Part shown: positions 59,935 through 64,000 of the stretch, piece by piece
Numbering within the stretch: the stretch's first letter is position 1
How the letters are laid out: the number at the start of each line of letters is the position of its first letter
NCBI RefSeq assembly: GCF_019399895.1
Contig: NC_091869.1
Coordinates: 5,890,001-5,954,000, forward strand
Origin: Cardiocondyla obscurior
Taxonomy: Eukaryota; Arthropoda; Insecta; Hymenoptera; Formicidae
Length of the DNA stretch: 64,000 nt
Direction: 5' to 3'
Notes under the pieces: generated by a model
The model's database searches: none
What the model was told of the DNA's origin: nothing
What the model saw: the letters and a program-made list of their open reading frames with translations, nothing else
Program-made: the position numbers and the translations under genes

Positions 59935-60285
59935 GTGCCTAGATGTGGTGCGTAGCGGAAACGAGGTTCAGGCAGCGTCTGCGCGTTGCCACCGTGTCAC
60001 TAGCAGTACGTCTACTGCTCGGGCCGCGCATGTGTACAACGCAACTCCTCGCGAACTTGTTACTATACCGTTGACTTTAAAAAAGTAAAAAAAAAGATTC
60101 ATCCGCTGGCGGCGCCAGTGAATGGACAACACTCGAAGTTGAAATAATTAGCGATGTCGAAACAAAATTTAACAGAAAACCATCAGTAATTTTAAATAAT
60201 CACTGGTGCTTATATTCGCAGATTCTACAGACGCAAACAGAATATAAAGAAAGGATACAAAAATTAATTAAATACCTCGTAAACG
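59935..60285. promoter_or_regulatory. Probable shared promoter of the minus-strand transcript and TAF13
   Basis: The short gap between a divergent minus-strand transcript and the TAF13 start codon is CpG-rich at its left end, with no clear TATA box. A bidirectional promoter is the simplest reading, but transcription starts cannot be seen in the sequence. Confidence 0.4.
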
Positions 60286-60949
60286 ATGACGGCCGAAGAG
60301 ACGTTTGAACAGGTTGAATTTTACTTTAAATTTTCTTTCTAATTACAAATTAGACGTAATTATTGTACAAAATTTGCTTGTCAAATTTATTAAGACAATG
60401 GAGATCTTGCAAATAATTATTTGAAATTAGTTACCATTACATAACCTAACTCTGTGCTTTGTGCTTTGCTGTTTTAAGCAGTTTGAGGATGAGGAAGCGG
60501 AGATTCCACTCGGCGGCACTCTCCCTAGTGGACGAAAACGTCTGTTTTCCAAGGAGTTACGCTGCATGATGTACGGCTTCGGCGATGATCAGAATCCCTA
60601 TACAGAAAGTGTAGATTTGTTAGAAGATTTAGTAATTGAGTTTATAACTGAGATGACACATCGAGCCATGGAGATTGGACGTACAGGACGAGTTCAAGTA
60701 GAAGATATTGTATTTCTAGGTAAAACATATAAGTTTAACATATTTAAAGCTTGTACTTTTTTTTAAGAAATTATCATTAATACATTATACTTATGTGTAG
60801 TTTATGCCTTATTAATATATTTATTCACAGTGAGAAAAGATTCTAGAAAATATGCCAGGGTAAAAGATCTCTTAACAATGAATGAAGAATTGAAAAAGGC
60901 AAGAAAAGCTTTTGATGAAGTTAAATATGCAGGTACTATTAAAGACTAG
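60286..60949 (+). CDS. TAF13: Transcription initiation factor TFIID subunit 13
   Basis: Exons: 60286-60312, 60482-60719, 60831-60949; phases agree, giving 127 residues, the normal size. After a short acidic start (MTAEETFEQFEDEEAEIP) comes the histone-fold region: LFSKELRCMMYGFGDDQNPY, then ESVDLLEDLVIEFITEMTHRA and RTGRVQVEDIVFLVRKD, ending in RKYARVKDLLTMNEELKKARKAF. TAF13 pairs with TAF11 by histone-fold contacts within TFIID and contacts TBP, helping polymerase II initiation in the nucleus. The first coding exon holds only nine codons. The gene is divergent from the unidentified minus-strand transcript and convergent with PPOX. Confidence 0.97.
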
Positions 60950-61687
60950 ACAATACAACTGTTATATCTGTCAACGAATATAAAGCTGAATGCATACATT
61001 ATTTGTGTTAATTTACTTGAATCATAAGTTTATTTTAATTATTTTAAATCAGCATGATTAATTTGCAAGTAGAATTAATGCAGTTTTGTATGGTTATATA
61101 ATTGATCTGCATACTGATGTTGAGCAAAGCAAAGAATTTAATTTGTATTAATTATATTTACTGCAGGAATGTCGCTTCATTTTGTAATAACGTTATATAT
61201 AATTTGTTGCATATAAATAGCAAAGTTTTATGTTTTTAATGTAATCATACATAAAAGGAGCAATAAAAAGTAAATTTTTTTTCATATAAATAATGATAGA
61301 ATATAAATATAATTTGCACTATTGTAATTGCTATAAGAATATAAAAAATTAGGCCTTTAACTGCTTAAAACAAAATTAATATACATTATTTGTACATTCA
61401 TATTTTTAATAAAGTAACTTTTATATTTCATAACAAATTTACTGTACTTTTAATAAAACTACATAACTCTACATAATACATTTCACCACTCCATTTATTA
61501 AGCAGCAAAATCATTATTCATTATTATTTCGATTTTAAACCTAGAATTTTTTATCCAGATTTTAATTTTAATTTCGTAACAAGATTTTTTGCATGGTTTG
61601 GATTTCGGCATGTAATACGATATTTGCATGTAGTTCGATTTATTTTGTATGCCGCTAATAGTGCTCTAGGGTTTTGCACAAGAAATT
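60950..61687. other. Convergent 3' region between TAF13 and PPOX
   Basis: AT-rich sequence that should contain both 3' UTRs. AATAAA on the plus strand at 61262-61267 suits TAF13. Minus-strand AATAAA (TTTATT on the plus strand) occurs near 61493 and 61638 and would suit PPOX. The 3' ends may overlap. No other gene is seen. Confidence 0.5.
61262..61267 (+). promoter_or_regulatory. Candidate polyadenylation signal of TAF13
   Basis: Canonical AATAAA about 310 bases after the TAF13 stop codon. Confidence 0.45.
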
Positions 61688-63318
61688 CTACAATTTTGTA
61701 ACGTCACGAACGGCCTGTTTTGCTGACAGAATAACGTCGTTGAGCCCGACACCATCGTAAGAAGAACCGCACAGGGCCAAAGGAATACGATGCGCGGAAA
61801 TATAATCGCGAATGCGTTTTACACGTGCGTTGTGACCGACGACGTGCTGCGGAATACAGTCCTTCAGAACAGCAACGTTATGCGCGATTGGTTCTTCTTC
61901 GATTTGCAAGATACTTTTGGTGTGATTAATCGCTGTCGTTAATAGCTGTTCTTCCGATGGATTAGGCCCGAAATATTTCTCGAACCACGCACCTCCCATC
62001 ATTATCGTCAACACCTAAAAAATCATGATAACAACACGTAATTTATTATCATAAAAAAAAAATTTTTATTTATATATTGCATAATTTATAACTCATAGTT
62101 TTGTATATATAGAAATAAAAAATTGTATCAAGAATGAAGATCGAGTTATGCTGTGAGTGAATTAACATGGAAGTGAACAGCTTAAAAATGAGGAAAAATT
62201 TGAGATGTGCATACCGTGGAAGACTGTGGAAATATGCAGGAATCAAAGATCACTCCTAGCAGAGGTAGATTTTCCTTTGGCGGTACAAGGAAACCGAATG
62301 CTTTCAGAGGCATTACATTTCCCTGAAATTCAAGATTAACTACTCCTACCGTCACGGTAGGTATCGCTTTCAATTCAGTTGAAAGTACAGGATGCTGCTC
62401 CTGTAACAGTTTACCCAGATCCTTTGCACATAAGCTTGAAATAACGCGTGAACATTCTTGAGATTTACCATTAACTAATAATTCTACGCGGTCTGATTTA
62501 AACGTAAGCTTTTCACACTTCTTTTCAGTGTGTATCTTTACTCCTCGTTCCTTTACATTATTGGCTAACACCTGAGGTAGTTGTTCAAGTCCTCCTTGCA
62601 AACCCCACATTATCCAATGTTCCTGCCGTGCTTTATTCGCCAAAGCTGAAGATTCGACTACAGGTGTGTTGTCTGTATTACTGTTTTTCGACTTTGTAAA
62701 GAATTTTTTCAATCTTTTCAGTAAAAGACCTTTCACTATGGACCCATATTTTTGCTCGGCCTCGAACTGCGATTTGAGCAGAAAATTGACGCTTATTTCG
62801 CGTGCGTCTCCCGCGCAGATACCACAAATCATAGGACTGATTATATTATCCGCAATATCCTGGCCCAATCTCCTCTGGATGAAACTATGAATGCTCTCGT
62901 CCTCTTTAAATACTTTAGGAGCCTTCAAATCCGTCCATACGCGATTTATTATAGGACTATCCAACAACGAGATTGTCTTAAAAATGCTTGTTAAGCTATT
63001 AGGAAGACGATGCAATGCTTCGTCCATATAAATTAATCGATTTGCGGCCACGGGATTGTTTATTTTAACGGAAATCAATTTATCATTTAACTTCAAGTCT
63101 TCTATCAAGTTAAGAGTATTTGTGGCGGGTGGGCCGTGGGTTCTTATGGTTCGTGGCCCTTGCTCGAAGGTCGCTCCGCTCGGTGAACTTTTACTACGTA
63201 TCCATCCACCAACGCGACTCGAAGCTTCCAGTAAAATAATAGACGAGAGCCGGGCATCGTTGACAGCGTAATATGCTGCGGACAGACCTGATATTCCTCC
63301 CCCAAGTATCACTGTCAT
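61688..63318 (-). CDS. PPOX: Protoporphyrinogen oxidase
   Basis: Two coding exons, 62215-63318 and 61688-62014, joined in phase 0 (TCC ACG|GTG TTG), give 476 residues, the usual length. The enzyme oxidises protoporphyrinogen IX to protoporphyrin IX, the step before iron insertion in haem synthesis, at the outer face of the inner mitochondrial membrane. The N-terminus carries the FAD dinucleotide-binding motif ILGGGISGLSAAYY followed by the acidic ribose contact (IILLEASSRVGGWIRS). FEQGPRTIR and the MICGICAGDAREIS segment are family hallmarks. The C-terminus holds the second FAD motif region (ALCGSSYDGVGLNDVILSAK), with the glycine pattern typical of flavin amine oxidase-type enzymes. There is no long presequence, as in other animal PPOX. 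It is convergent with TAF13. Confidence 0.97.
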
Positions 63319-64000
63319 ATCAGCCTCAAGAAGCAGGTCAACAGTTCATAAGTAGATCCTGATCACGATGTGACGTAATCGAGTGCTCGTTATCTTTGTG
63401 TAAGTCACCTAGAAGCAATAATTTACAATTAGATTTTTATAATATTTTACTGTGAACGAATGAGAAATCGAATAAAACAAAAAATGTACTGAGTTTACCG
63501 GATGACAGTTTATAAAAGGTGTAATTCAAACATTCGATCGATTATGCTGAAAGATATGAATCGTTCTACTTTACGTTGTTAGAAAAAAAATATCGAACGG
63601 CTGCTTTATCTAAAATTCAAAAGGTGCTCTCGAAATGTTAGGTTATATTTTGCTAGCAAACACCCACGAAATTCTAACTATTCTTCTACGTACCTTTCTT
63701 TTTAAATTTGTTAAAATTATTTTTTGGTCCTTTTTAAAATAGATCTCTAAATGAAATACAGTCGCGCTGTCTGAAATAATGTTCTACAGAAAATCGACAA
63801 AGCACGGGCAAATTAATTAAGCAACTCGCACACTTATCTAAACATTCTGAATTACTTCGTCATGTTTTCGCGGGTGAAATCATGATTTCAATGAAATCTC
63901 AAGAAGCAAAGTAATTTTTTTTCTTTTTTTTAAATATTGTGATTATTAATTAATACTCAAAGTTGCATGTCATGGTTTATCAATGCTTCATTAAAGGCCG
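63319..64000. other. Upstream region of PPOX
   Basis: This stretch should hold the PPOX leader and promoter (minus strand). No further coding exon, RNA gene or repeat of note is seen before the window ends. Confidence 0.5.

Noticed and set aside
61688..63318. Functional cluster of PPOX and the haem peroxidase
   Set aside because: They are over 30 kb apart with unrelated genes between; shared haem biology is most likely coincidence.

Overview
The window is a piece of nuclear DNA from an insect. The spliced protein families, GT-AG introns, CpG-rich exons in an A/T-homopolymer-rich background and long dinucleotide microsatellites fit a hymenopteran, most likely an ant. The order and family are inferences from general appearance, not a database match. 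I found no transposon ORF, viral insertion, operon-like structure or CRISPR array.

Layout. Positions 1 to about 7.9 kb hold no gene I can recognise. From 8383 to 29348 (+) lies a large gene for a secreted double haem peroxidase of about 1415 residues in eight coding exons. A convergent gene at 30601-32436 (-) encodes the WD40 protein STRAP. A tRNA-Phe (GAA) sits at 33874-33946. A small secreted cysteine-rich VWC-like protein is encoded at 34948-40543 (+), with a 3.9 kb first intron. Cytosolic endo-beta-N-acetylglucosaminidase (ENGASE, GH85) is at 44523-46823 (+). A four-membrane-span protein of unknown function is at 55280-57538 (+), with a non-coding leader exon near 53.3 kb. A spliced minus-strand transcript that I cannot identify lies at about 58.6-59.9 kb, head-to-head with the TFIID subunit TAF13 (60286-60949, +). 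Protoporphyrinogen oxidase (61688-63318, -) is convergent with TAF13.

The genes are mostly unrelated housekeeping or secreted functions, as expected in an animal genome. PPOX makes the haem precursor and the peroxidase uses haem, but their proximity is probably chance.

The most interesting locus is the double peroxidase. Its C-terminal peroxidase domain keeps the residues expected for haem binding and catalysis. Its N-terminal peroxidase domain has lost the distal His, the haem-linking Asp and Glu, the catalytic Arg and the proximal His motif, and has a CxxC where the Arg and Glu should be. A polybasic furin-type site lies in the linker between the two domains. This suggests a secreted pseudo-peroxidase paired with an active peroxidase. 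Second are the unidentified spliced transcript beside TAF13 and a perfect 19-bp inverted repeat in the peroxidase 3' region.
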